64,000 bases of DNA, from assembly GCF_021390535.1 (NCBI RefSeq), contig NZ_JAJUXG010000003.1:558001-622000 (forward strand), written 5' to 3'. Below the pieces are notes generated by a model that saw only the letters and a program-made list of their open reading frames with translations, was not told the origin of the DNA and made no database searches. This DNA comes from Dyadobacter sp. CY312. Lineage in GTDB: Bacteria; Bacteroidota; Bacteroidia; Cytophagales; Spirosomataceae. How positions within the stretch are numbered: the first letter of the stretch is position 1; the number at the start of each line of letters is the position of its first letter. This document shows positions 7,996 to 16,549 of the stretch, in pieces. Position numbers and translations under genes: made by a program.

Positions 7996-9084
7996 ATGAA
8001 AAATTCACTTTCAGTCATATTACTGGTTTCAGTTGCCATATGGGCTTCTTCCTGCAGCAAAAAGAAGGAAGCGCCGGAAGAAGCAAAGGCATTTATGCTT
8101 TCGGATACGATGATGAACCGCATCTCACTAGACACTGTCAAAACAGAAATTGTGAGAAACGAACTTACCCTGGTAGGGAAAGTGGTACCGGATGAAAATC
8201 AGGTAATCAAGATATTCCCGCTGGTAGGCGGCAATGTGGAAGACGTCAGCGTAGAGCTTGGCGACAATGTAAAAAAGGGGCAGAAGCTTGCCACTATACG
8301 ATCCGGCGAAGTTGCAGACTTTGAGCGCCAGATGATTCAGGCACAATCGGATCTGCTCATTGCCCAGAAGAATTTGTCTTCAACCGAGGATTTGTATGAA
8401 AGTAAACTCGTTCCCGAGCGCGATGCCATCACCGCCCGCCAAATGGTAGACAAGGCACAGGCAGAGCTCAACCGCGTCAAGGAGATATTCTCCATTTACG
8501 GAATCGGGAAATCGACCAATTATACCATTAAGTCGCCCATCAACGGATTTATTATTGATAAAAATGTGAACCGTGGCATGCAGCTCCGCTCCGACAATTC
8601 GGAAAGTCTTTTTACAGTAGGTCAAATTGCCGACGTATGGATACTTGCGAACGTAAACGAGAGCGATATTCCTCGTGTGCAATTGGGCATGGCAGCGGAT
8701 GTAAAAACAATCTCTTTTCCCGATCAGATTTTCAAGGGTAAGGTTGATAAGATTTATAATGTGCTCGATCCTGAAACGAAAACCATGAAAATACGGATCC
8801 AGCTTCAAAATGTTGGTCTGAAATTAAAACCAGAAATGCATGCAACTGTATTTCTCAATTTTGAAGAAAGCAATCAAATGCAGGCCATTCCGTCACAGTC
8901 AGTCATTTTTGACAGAAGTAAAAACTGGGTAATGGTGTTTCACGGACGTTCCAAAATAGAAACCCGGGCTGTTGAGATATACCGTTCACTGGCCAATCGC
9001 ACTTACATCAGCAGCGGTTTAAAGGATGGCGACGTCATTATTTCCAAAAATCAACTTCTGGTTTACGATGCGCTAAATGACTAA
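7996..9084 (+). CDS. RND efflux periplasmic adaptor lipoprotein (CzcB/CusB-like)
   Basis: The 362-residue product has a lipoprotein signal ending in ASSC with Cys20 as lipidation site. The body shows the membrane-fusion-protein order: a barrel/lipoyl half-motif (GNVEDVSVELGDNVKKGQKL, about 75-95), a coiled-coil hairpin (about 110-160), the second lipoyl half (TIKSPINGFIIDKNVNRG), and beta-barrel segments that follow. It bridges the inner-membrane pump and the outer-membrane channel in the periplasm. No His- or Met-rich N-terminal metal-binding stretch is visible. A 172-bp gap with repeats and a hairpin separates it from the pump gene, which is unusually wide within an operon of this type. Confidence 0.9.
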   Translation: MKNSLSVILLVSVAIWASSCSKKKEAPEEAKAFMLSDTMMNRISLDTVKTEIVRNELTLVGKVVPDENQVIKIFPLVGGNVEDVSVELGDNVKKGQKLATIRSGEVADFERQMIQAQSDLLIAQKNLSSTEDLYESKLVPERDAITARQMVDKAQAELNRVKEIFSIYGIGKSTNYTIKSPINGFIIDKNVNRGMQLRSDNSESLFTVGQIADVWILANVNESDIPRVQLGMAADVKTISFPDQIFKGKVDKIYNVLDPETKTMKIRIQLQNVGLKLKPEMHATVFLNFEESNQMQAIPSQSVIFDRSKNWVMVFHGRSKIETRAVEIYRSLANRTYISSGLKDGDVIISKNQLLVYDALND

Positions 9085-9092
9085 AATAGAAT

Positions 9093-9141
9093 GATAGAGT
9101 GAGTGAATGATAGAATGAGCGAATGTTTGGCTCACTCTATC
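9093..9141. other. Hairpin in the gap between adaptor and pump genes
   Basis: GATAGAGTGAG at 9093-9103 and CTCACTCTATC at 9131-9141 form a perfect 11-bp stem with a 27-base loop. No T-tract follows, so it is not a clear intrinsic terminator. A competing pairing exists: GAATGATAGA at 9105-9114 is complementary to TCTATCATTC at 9203-9212. It may attenuate or stabilise the transcript ahead of the pump gene. Confidence 0.45.
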
Positions 9142-9184
9142 ACTTCTTACAGATTCAAAATTCCGGACCACTCTAAATTCTACT

Positions 9185-9244
9185 ATCGCGCCGGCGACCC
9201 GGTCTATCATTCGTTCATTCTCTCATCGCACCGGCGACCCGGTC
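9185..9244. repeat. 20-bp direct repeat, two copies
   Basis: ATCGCRCCGGCGACCCGGTC occurs at 9185-9204 and 9225-9244, identical but for one base, with starts 40 bp apart. The GC-rich core contrasts with the AT-rich surroundings, and the copies sit just before the pump start at 9257. Two copies are too few to call an array, and their role is unknown. Confidence 0.55.
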
Positions 9245-9256
9245 ATCATTATTTCT

Positions 9257-12200
9257 ATGAATAAATTCATTCGGGGAATTGTTGGTTTTTCTCTAAAAAA
9301 CCGCTTTTTCATTTTCTTCATGACAAGCCTGCTGATAATCGCGGGGATCGTCAGCTACCGTAATACGCCTTTGGAGGCTTTTCCGGACGTAACCAATACG
9401 CAGATCATCATTGTAACGCAATGGAACGGCCGTAGTGCCGAGGAAATTGAACGTTTCGTAACCGTACCCATTGAGGTTGCGATGAATTCGGTGCAGCAAA
9501 AAACCAATGTGCGGAGTACGACCATGTTTGGTCTCAGCATTATCAAAATCATTTTTGATGATAATGTCGAAGACTTTTTCGCCCGACAACAGGTGAACAA
9601 TCAGCTCAGAAACATATCCCTGCCAGAAGGCGTTGAGCCCGACGTACAGCCGCCATATGGACCCACCGGTGAGATTTTCCGTTACACCTTAAAAAGCAAA
9701 GATCGCGACAGCCGGGAACTTCTTACTCTTCAAAGTTGGGTTATTGACCGGCAGCTTCGCAGCATTCCTGGTGTTGCAGATGTGGTAGCTTTTGGTGGCC
9801 GTGAAAAAATATACGAGGTACAGGTAAATCCAACCAATCTTGTTAAATACAATATTACACCGCTGGAAGTATATCAGGCTGTAACCAAAAGCAACATCAA
9901 CGTCGGCGGCGATGTGATAGAAAAAAACGGACAGGCTTATGTGGTGAGAGGAATTGGTCTGCTGAATTCCATACCTGATATAGAGAACATCATTGTGGAA
10001 TATGTGAAAGACAATCCCGTACTGGTTCGGGACGTGGCCGTTGTAAAAGAATCGGACATGCCACGTGTAGGACAGGTTGGTCTGGATGAAAATGATGATG
10101 TGGTGGAAGGAATTGTAGTGCAGCGCAAAGGCGAAAATCCAAGTGCCGTGCTTGCGCTCATTAAGGATAAAGTAGAGGAGCTCAATACCAAAATACTTCC
10201 GCCGGATGTAAAAATGGTAACCTTCTACGACCGCGACAACCTGATCGAATTCTGTGCTCATACCGTGAAACACAACCTGATCGAAGGAATAGTGCTTGTA
10301 ACGGTAATCGTGTTCCTTTTCATGGCCGACTGGCGAACAACCGTCATCGTGTCCATCATCATTCCGCTGGCTTTGTTATTTGCATTCATGTGTTTGAAAA
10401 TGAAGGGCATGTCGGCCAATTTGCTATCGATGGGCGCGATAGACTTCGGGATCATCATTGATGGAGCCGTGGTAATGGTGGAAGGTATTTTCGTAGCGCT
10501 GGATCATCTGGCACATAGAAACGGCATGGAGCGGTTCAACCGGCTTTCAAAACTTGGACTGATCAAAAAGACAGGTGGCGAACTTGGAAAGGCTATCTTC
10601 TTTTCAAAACTGATCATCATCACCGCGCTTATTCCCATTTTCAGTTTTCAAAAAGTGGAAGGCAAAATGTTCACGCCATTGGCGTATACGCTCGGTTTCG
10701 CTTTATTAGGCGCTTTACTTTATACACTTACGCTGGTTCCGGTACTCTGCTCCTATTTGCTCAATAAAAACGTTCGTGAGAAAAGTAATCCTATCGTCCG
10801 TTTCTTCGACCGGGCTGTTACCAACGGGTTTGAGTGGTGTTACGGTCATAAAAAAATCAGCATCCTGTTCGCTTCGGTTTTCCTTGGTTTAAGCTTGTTC
10901 TCTTCTACCCTGCTCGGAACCGAATTTCTTCCGACATTGAACGAAGGAGCGCTTTGGGTGGAAGCCAAAATGCCGATGAGTAGTTCGCTGAATGAAACCA
11001 TCAAAATGGTGACGGTGCTTCGTGCCAAACTCAATGAATTCCCGGAGGTGAATGGTGTTTTATCTCAAACAGGCCGATCAAACGATGGTACCGATCCGTC
11101 TGGTTTTTACTATGTGCAAATGCAGGTGAATCTTAAACCAAAAGATGAATGGACCCGAAAAATAACGCAGGACCAGCTTATTGAGGAAATGGATGCCAAG
11201 CTGAAACAATTCCAGGGTATCAATTACAATTATTCACAGCCAATTATCGATAACGTAGCCGAAGCCGTAGCGGGAATGAATGCCAGCAATGCGGTAAAAA
11301 TTTACGGGGACGACCTGGAAACGCTAAATACGAAAGCCAACGAGGTGTTAGAGGCAATTAAGAATGTGCCCGGAATTAAAGATGTGGGTATTCTCCGGAA
11401 CATCGGTCAGCCGGAAGTAAGTGTGATCCTGCACGACCACAAAATGGCTCAATATGGTGTGAGCACCGCCGACGTACAGGCTGTTATTGAAATGGCGATT
11501 GGAGGAAAAACGGCATCCATTTTGTATGAAGGTGAACGTAAATTTGATATTCGTCTTCGTTACGAAGAGCAGTACAGAAAAAACGTGGATGACATTCAGC
11601 AGCTGATGGTACCGACGCTGACAGGAGGAAAAATTCCTTTGAAAGAAATATCAACGATCAGAACCGTAACCGGCCCTGCGTTTGTATACCGCGACAATAA
11701 CAAACGGTTCATTGGTGTTAAATTTTCCGTTCGTGAAAGAGATTTGGGTAGCACCATTGCAGATGCACAAAACCGCGTGAAACCTATGTTGAAATCCTTG
11801 CCGAAAGGTTACTCAGTCAACTGGTCAGGGGAATTCGAAAATCAGGTCCGTGCTACGGCGAGGTTGGGACAGGTAGTACCAATCAGCCTGATCGGGATTT
11901 TCATATTGCTTTTCATCATGTTTAACAATGCCAAAGATGCAGGTCTGGTTCTGGTGAATGTTCCTTTTGCACTCATCGGCGGAATACTCGCACTCCATGT
12001 TACACATATGAATTTCGGAATTTCGGCAGGTGTGGGCTTTATCGCATTATTTGGGTTATGTGTTCAGAACGGCGTTATCCTCATTTCGGTATTTAATAAG
12101 AATCTGGCGGAACGAATGCCGCTGGACGAGGCAATCAGGGAAGGTGTTAAATCACGCATCAGACCAGTTATTATGACGGCTCTTATGGCGGCGATTGGTC

Positions 12201-12358
12201 TGCTACCCGCGGCTACATCTACCGGGATAGGTTCCGAAACACAAAAACCACTCGCTATTGTAGTTATTGGCGGGCTGATTACGGCAACGGTTTTAACCCT
12301 GCTCATCTTCCCGATTATTTATGGATTCTTTAACAGGACAAAAAGAGCGGTTGCTTAA
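9257..12358 (+). CDS. czcA: CzcA/CusA-type heavy-metal RND efflux pump
   Basis: This 1033-residue protein has the length and repeat layout of HME-type RND permeases: a first membrane helix, a large periplasmic porter domain, a bundle of helices, a second porter domain and a second bundle. The motif DFGIIIDGAVVMVEG places D396, D402 and E409 with the same spacing as the proton-relay residues D402, D408 and E415 of Cupriavidus CzcA, which points to metal cation export. The sequence alone does not separate Cu/Ag from Zn/Co/Cd substrates. It forms a system with the channel and adaptor genes upstream. A strong bidirectional hairpin terminator follows 18 bp after the stop codon. Confidence 0.93.
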   Translation: MNKFIRGIVGFSLKNRFFIFFMTSLLIIAGIVSYRNTPLEAFPDVTNTQIIIVTQWNGRSAEEIERFVTVPIEVAMNSVQQKTNVRSTTMFGLSIIKIIFDDNVEDFFARQQVNNQLRNISLPEGVEPDVQPPYGPTGEIFRYTLKSKDRDSRELLTLQSWVIDRQLRSIPGVADVVAFGGREKIYEVQVNPTNLVKYNITPLEVYQAVTKSNINVGGDVIEKNGQAYVVRGIGLLNSIPDIENIIVEYVKDNPVLVRDVAVVKESDMPRVGQVGLDENDDVVEGIVVQRKGENPSAVLALIKDKVEELNTKILPPDVKMVTFYDRDNLIEFCAHTVKHNLIEGIVLVTVIVFLFMADWRTTVIVSIIIPLALLFAFMCLKMKGMSANLLSMGAIDFGIIIDGAVVMVEGIFVALDHLAHRNGMERFNRLSKLGLIKKTGGELGKAIFFSKLIIITALIPIFSFQKVEGKMFTPLAYTLGFALLGALLYTLTLVPVLCSYLLNKNVREKSNPIVRFFDRAVTNGFEWCYGHKKISILFASVFLGLSLFSSTLLGTEFLPTLNEGALWVEAKMPMSSSLNETIKMVTVLRAKLNEFPEVNGVLSQTGRSNDGTDPSGFYYVQMQVNLKPKDEWTRKITQDQLIEEMDAKLKQFQGINYNYSQPIIDNVAEAVAGMNASNAVKIYGDDLETLNTKANEVLEAIKNVPGIKDVGILRNIGQPEVSVILHDHKMAQYGVSTADVQAVIEMAIGGKTASILYEGERKFDIRLRYEEQYRKNVDDIQQLMVPTLTGGKIPLKEISTIRTVTGPAFVYRDNNKRFIGVKFSVRERDLGSTIADAQNRVKPMLKSLPKGYSVNWSGEFENQVRATARLGQVVPISLIGIFILLFIMFNNAKDAGLVLVNVPFALIGGILALHVTHMNFGISAGVGFIALFGLCVQNGVILISVFNKNLAERMPLDEAIREGVKSRIRPVIMTALMAAIGLLPAATSTGIGSETQKPLAIVVIGGLITATVLTLLIFPIIYGFFNRTKRAVA

Positions 12359-12375
12359 ATATTTTTAGACTATAC

Positions 12376-12414
12376 AAAAGAGCGGTCCGTTTTTCGAAAC
12401 AGGACCGCTCTTTT
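12376..12414. terminator. Bidirectional intrinsic terminator
   Basis: AAAAGAGCGGTCC (12376-12388) and GGACCGCTCTTTT (12402-12414) form a perfect 13-bp stem with a 13-base loop and A/T tracts on both sides. It lies between the convergent pump gene and the small lipoprotein gene and can end transcription from either side. Confidence 0.9.
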
Positions 12415-12422
12415 GATTTAAC

Positions 12423-12788
12423 TCACCACATTTTAGTACCGTAAATGATCTTCTTTTCAATACGGTTCTTTTTAAACTCATCAAATTTCCCAGGCTCTTC
12501 CAATTTTAATCTTTCTCCATTGCAGTAATATTGATGCATATTGGTTGAGCTGAAAATAGAGTTCTGGACTTCAATTACCTCTCGCCCATTAAACTCATAT
12601 AAAACGATCGCATTAATGTCTTTCCCTCCATGAAACAATTTAAACTCGGCATTCAGCCATTTCAGATCATTTACAGGATCTTTTGTACCACATATCATTA
12701 TTCCATCCTCGTTTCCAATGCGTTTCTCCGAGCATGACAGTAAGAAAATGGTTAAAATTAACCCGGATATTTTCAGGAGGTTTTTCAT
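12423..12788 (-). CDS. Small lipoprotein of unknown function
   Basis: The 121-residue product starts with a lipoprotein signal, MKNLLKISGLILTIFLLSC, with Cys19 as the probable lipid anchor. The mature part is short, about 100 residues, with charged and beta-prone stretches (ELKLFHGG-like, VLYEFNGREVIEVQ) and I do not recognise a family. It is transcribed leftward towards the shared terminator at 12376-12414. A gap of 134 bp separates it from the TPR gene upstream. A -7-like TATTTTTG lies on the minus strand at 12842-12835, but no -33 element stands at a suitable distance. Confidence 0.75.
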   Translation of the reverse strand: MKNLLKISGLILTIFLLSCSEKRIGNEDGIMICGTKDPVNDLKWLNAEFKLFHGGKDINAIVLYEFNGREVIEVQNSIFSSTNMHQYYCNGERLKLEEPGKFDEFKKNRIEKKIIYGTKMW

Positions 12789-12922
12789 GAGTTTCTTAGT
12801 TCCGATACTTAAAACACTAAGTTACCATAAAAACCAAAAATAAAATTTAACAAATACAAAATATAATTATTCAAACCAAATTACCTTTCCTGGCGCCGGA
12901 GTAAGATCATACAAATCAAAGC

Positions 12923-13732
12923 TCAGCGCTTTTCTACCTCATAAAGCGAGATCTGCCTTGGAAAACTCACATAAGTAAAAGGCTCATTTATTTTGTAACC
13001 TTCAAGTATATACTGCTTTGCTTTATCAAAATAAATATCCTTCTGGCTGTTGCCTGTTACCTTCAAAGTCAGGGCCAGGTAGTAGTTAGCCATGGGGTGT
13101 TGTTCGTATAATTGCAGACAATCGCGCAGATATGTTTCGGCTCTGTCAAACTCATTCATGAGGTAATACATAATTCCGAAATAAAGCAAAGAATTGAAAT
13201 GGATATCATTTTCGCCCTTTCCTCTTTTTTGCTGGGCTATATCTTTCAGAAAATAGGTCTCAGCCTTGTCATATTCACCCAATTCCATATAACTGATGGC
13301 GGTAAAAAACGCATAGGTATGATCCTGAATAAATCCGTTCGGGGTAAGTCTTTCTGCTTCCAGAAAATCCACAACTGCCTTTTCGTAGTTTTTGGTGTAA
13401 ACAAAATTCAGGTAACCCCTGTAACCTGTCCAGCGCGCCGGATCCAGCTCTACGGCCTTGTTATTATACTCAAACGCCTTTTGATAATTACCATTGGCCA
13501 CATACGGATGCCCCCTTTCCTGATAAGCCTCTGCGATATTGGGACAGATTGCAAGCAAACTATCATAGGTCATATCCCAGGCGTCGTCCAGAAAACTATA
13601 CTTATGAGCCTTTTCAGAATACAATTGAAACAAACTATCCTGAACAGATTTGGAAGAACAATCTACATTTTGAGCGGAGGTGTAGCCTCCCAGCAAAAGC
13701 AAACTAATGAATAACGTTAATGACTTCACCAT
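12923..13732 (-). CDS. Secreted tetratricopeptide-repeat protein
   Basis: The 269-residue protein has an N-terminal signal peptide (MVKSLTLFISLLLLGGYTSA) and then TPR-like helical pairs from about residue 60 to 240, with recognisable units such as GNYQKAFEYNNKAVELDP and GEYDKAETYFLK. TPR proteins act as protein-binding scaffolds; here the location is periplasm or outer membrane. Its start codon lies 29 bp inside the end of the TonB-C-like gene upstream, so translation of the two is probably coupled. Nothing in the sequence points to a specific partner other than that neighbour. Confidence 0.82.
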   Translation of the reverse strand: MVKSLTLFISLLLLGGYTSAQNVDCSSKSVQDSLFQLYSEKAHKYSFLDDAWDMTYDSLLAICPNIAEAYQERGHPYVANGNYQKAFEYNNKAVELDPARWTGYRGYLNFVYTKNYEKAVVDFLEAERLTPNGFIQDHTYAFFTAISYMELGEYDKAETYFLKDIAQQKRGKGENDIHFNSLLYFGIMYYLMNEFDRAETYLRDCLQLYEQHPMANYYLALTLKVTGNSQKDIYFDKAKQYILEGYKINEPFTYVSFPRQISLYEVEKR

Positions 13733-14192
13733 TTTTGATCCTGAAAGAGAGGTACGCGATGTAATTTACATTTTCCATTTTAAAAGCAGAAAGTCCCGTT
13801 TCCCACCGATCGAGGGTATGGATATAATCATTCAGGTCACTGACGAAACGTTTGTCGAAGTGTTTGGGTTTGTAATCGTCATCTACCTGCATTACCCTTA
13901 CCCGCTGCATTTTCCCTTCGCAGTTAATCATGAACCTAAAAGTGACATAACCCGATCCCGTATATTTTTGTCCGGTTTTAGATAAAAATGCTTTGCTTTC
14001 AGAAAGTAGTGATTGCGTGCTGACAGGATATCTGGTGTTGACATGATAAAAGTAAATCAGGTACTTGTCGTTACACTTCGGATTGGCCACGACGGTGGTA
14101 TCCATGAACTCACCATAGGAAAGTATAAAATTCTGGCTCTGTGCAGCCGTGCCCGCCGTGAGTAACAGGAGTAGTATTACAAATTTTATCAA
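13704..14192 (-). CDS. Exported TonB-C-like protein
   Basis: A 162-residue protein with signal peptide (MIKFVILLLLLTAGTAAQS). The region from about 85 to 150, with YVTFRFMINCEGKMQRVRV followed by LNDYIHTLDRWETG, resembles the C-terminal domain of TonB-type energy transducers, where a strand carrying V.F.I...G.......V is followed by helix and final strand. It lacks an N-terminal membrane anchor with proline-rich spacer, so it would not be a complete TonB; free TonB-C-like modules are common in Bacteroidota envelope proteins of unknown role. Its 3' end overlaps the TPR gene by 29 bp. Confidence 0.65.
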   Translation of the reverse strand: MIKFVILLLLLTAGTAAQSQNFILSYGEFMDTTVVANPKCNDKYLIYFYHVNTRYPVSTQSLLSESKAFLSKTGQKYTGSGYVTFRFMINCEGKMQRVRVMQVDDDYKPKHFDKRFVSDLNDYIHTLDRWETGLSAFKMENVNYIAYLSFRIKNGEVINVIH

Positions 14193-14258
14193 GGAAACGG
14201 ATGTTTGGTGTCAAAGAATCAAGACCAAAGCTTTGCAATGTTGAGAAGCTGCTAAAAT

Positions 14259-14288
14259 ACAAAACCGGATATCAACATCCGGTTTTGT
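14259..14288 (-). terminator. Intrinsic terminator after the hybrid kinase gene
   Basis: ACAAAACCGGAT (14259-14270) and ATCCGGTTTTGT (14277-14288) form a perfect 12-bp stem with a 6-base loop. Transcription of the kinase gene at 14337-15764 runs leftward into it. Confidence 0.85.
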
Positions 14289-14336
14289 TTAGCTGAAATA
14301 ACAAAAATTAACAATCAGGGCAGTGGAAACCCATTG

Positions 14337-15764
14337 CTATTTTCCTGAGAAACTAATTGTGAAAGAGGTTCCCACACTCACTTCGGATTGAACATCTATT
14401 CGGCCATGATGCGCGTGAATAATGCTCATAGTGGTAGCCAGCCCAATACCCATCCCCGTATTTTTTCCTGTAAAATAAGGTTCAAAGATCTTATCCATGT
14501 TCTCTTCACTGATACCAGACCCGTTGTCCGCGAAAACCACCTGAAAACCATCTCCAACGTTACGGGTACTGATCCGCAAAATGCCTTTGTCTTCTTCCAT
14601 CGCCTCAATGGCATTGGTAATCAGGTTAAGGAAAGCCATCTGTAACGAAACTGCATCCAGGGGAAGTACATAATCTTCGTCAGTATATTGGCTAACTATC
14701 TGTATACGTTTCAGTTGAACACGGTCGTATGCCGTTTCGATGGCGTCGTCAAGAACCTTGTTTATTGAGCTTTCTACAAGTTCAATATCGGCAGAACTTG
14801 AAGGTTGCAAAAGCTGGGTGATCAGATCATTGATTCGGGTGCAATTCCGTTTGATGATCTGCGTATAAAACTTCTGATCCTCGTCGGTCAATTCCATTTC
14901 AAGCTGCTCCGCAGAAAGGTTGACATTGGTGAGCGGATTTCTCACTTCGTGAGCGAGCATTCGCACAAGGCGACCGGTAACTGCCATTTTCTCTGAAAAC
15001 AAACGTTCCCGTTCCGACTGTTTCCGGGCGGTCATGTCATGTATTCTTCCCTGCACGTACATGTTCTGCTCATCCACTTCCACAGACGCAGAAAAGAGGC
15101 AATACTTTTTATCGCTATCTTTCGTGATCAGTTTTACCTCGAAATCATGAATTGTTTTCGCTTCAATGGCAGCCCACTGATCCTTAAAACCAGGTTCTTC
15201 TACTAGATTCAGAATGTTATTCGCTTTTAATTCATCAGGAGAATATCCCGTCAATTCGCACGCTGAGGTGTTGAAATCCACAATGTTACCATCCAGATCG
15301 CTAATAAATAGAAAATCGTTTGATTCTTCAAATACCCTTCTGTATCGTCTCTCGCTATATTTCAGCGCTTTAAGGACAGAAGTTCTTTCGAGAGCATAAC
15401 GAATGCTCCTTTCCAGCTTTTCTGAATCCAGCTCACTTTTGATCAGATAATCTGCCGCTCCAAGTCTTAAAGCTTCAACTGCTATTTTGGTATCTCCCTT
15501 GCCGGTAAGCAATATAATTGGCTCTTCACACTCCATACCGCAAGCCTCTTCCAACAAGTCAATTCCGGTATTTTCTCCCAGTAAATAATCGAATAAGTAC
15601 AGATCATATTTATTGGATCTGATTTGTTCCAATGCGTTCTTGTAGGTTGAGCACCAGGTAATATCAAATTTCCAGTTGACAAGATCCTGAAAATACTCCC
15701 TGGTAAGGAAGTAATCGTCTTCATCATCGTCTACAAGAAGTACCGTTATCAGTTTGCTGTTCAT
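14337..15764 (-). CDS. Hybrid REC-PAS-histidine kinase
   Basis: The 475-residue soluble protein begins with a receiver domain (about 1-125; acidic DDDEDD at 12-17, phospho-acceptor D59 in LFDYLLG, K109), then a PAS domain (about 135-250), and a kinase module with H272 in LAHEVRNPLTNV, N box NLITNAIEAMEE, G1 ADNGSGI and G2 GMGIGLATT. A receiver at the N-terminus rather than the C-terminus suggests that it is itself phosphorylated and tunes its own kinase output, in a phosphorelay. It is the last gene of the leftward series from rpoN, 32 bp after the kinase at 15797, and may feed the NtrC-type activator. It has no membrane segment. Confidence 0.9.
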   Translation of the reverse strand: MNSKLITVLLVDDDEDDYFLTREYFQDLVNWKFDITWCSTYKNALEQIRSNKYDLYLFDYLLGENTGIDLLEEACGMECEEPIILLTGKGDTKIAVEALRLGAADYLIKSELDSEKLERSIRYALERTSVLKALKYSERRYRRVFEESNDFLFISDLDGNIVDFNTSACELTGYSPDELKANNILNLVEEPGFKDQWAAIEAKTIHDFEVKLITKDSDKKYCLFSASVEVDEQNMYVQGRIHDMTARKQSERERLFSEKMAVTGRLVRMLAHEVRNPLTNVNLSAEQLEMELTDEDQKFYTQIIKRNCTRINDLITQLLQPSSSADIELVESSINKVLDDAIETAYDRVQLKRIQIVSQYTDEDYVLPLDAVSLQMAFLNLITNAIEAMEEDKGILRISTRNVGDGFQVVFADNGSGISEENMDKIFEPYFTGKNTGMGIGLATTMSIIHAHHGRIDVQSEVSVGTSFTISFSGK

Positions 15765-15796
15765 CAGAGAATTAAAAATTACACTTTCAATATAAT

Positions 15797-16549
15797 TTAC
15801 TGGTCCTGGTGTAGCGGAAGAATGATTTCAAATCTTGCACCGCCGTCAGGTACACCAAAAGCTTCAATAGAACCGTCGTGCATTTCCACAACCTTTTTAC
15901 AGACAGACAGCCCTATGCCCGATCCCTCGTATTCAGACCGCCCCCTCAACCTTTGAAAAATGGTAAATATCCGTTCGGCACTTTCACTTCCAAATCCAAT
16001 GCCATTATCCTGGAAAACAAGTTTTACCTTTTCACGCTGTTCCTGCATATCCGAATCCGCCGGCATCGCAACACTCGTTATGGATATTCGGGGAACTACG
16101 CCTTCCTTTACGAATTTGAGTGAGTTCGATATCAGATTTACAAACAGTTGAGACATTTGGGAAGGAATCGCCTGAATCACAGGCAAGTTTCCAAATTCGA
16201 TAACAGCCTGTTTTTTCAGAATGACAAGTTCAAGATCTCCGAGCGAATTTTGTAAAATTGCGTTAAGGTCCGTAACCGCGAAAACCCGTGGCGTGCCGGC
16301 GATTTTCGAAAATTCGAGCAGGTTTTTAACCATTTCCTGCATTCTCCTGGTTGCATTCAGTATTCTGTCCAGATACAAGCTTTGCTCTTCATTCAGATTT
16401 TCGCCCGCTTTAATACCAAGCCTTTCTCCGAAAGAAGCGATTTTACGCAGTGGTTCCTGAAGATCGTGGGAAGCAACATAGGCAAACTGTTCAAGGTCTG
16501 CATTCGACTTATTAAGATCATTCACCTTGTTTTCAAGCTGTTCCTGCAT
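15797..16549 (-). CDS. Histidine kinase module, probably the separated 3' part of a PAS-kinase gene
   Basis: The 250-residue product starts within a coiled linker (MQEQLENKVNDLNKSNADLE) and continues with H28 in YVASHDLQEPLRKI, N box NLISNSLKFVKEG, G1 QDNGIGFG and G2 GSGIGLSVCKKV. It has no sensor region of its own. The adjoining gene on its 5' side encodes two PAS-like regions and no kinase, overlaps it by 17 bp, and removing a single base near 16553 would join them in frame through FDFKQMQEQLENK. The paralogous kinase at 20542-21969 has the same linker (LENKIENLNRSNAELEQ) inside one continuous gene. It may still be made as a separate soluble kinase from the ATG at 16549. Confidence 0.82.
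   Translation of the reverse strand: MQEQLENKVNDLNKSNADLEQFAYVASHDLQEPLRKIASFGERLGIKAGENLNEEQSLYLDRILNATRRMQEMVKNLLEFSKIAGTPRVFAVTDLNAILQNSLGDLELVILKKQAVIEFGNLPVIQAIPSQMSQLFVNLISNSLKFVKEGVVPRISITSVAMPADSDMQEQREKVKLVFQDNGIGFGSESAERIFTIFQRLRGRSEYEGSGIGLSVCKKVVEMHDGSIEAFGVPDGGARFEIILPLHQDQ

Noticed and set aside
9185-9244. CRISPR-like repeats
   Set aside because: Only two copies of a 20-bp unit exist, with one 20-bp interval and no cas genes.
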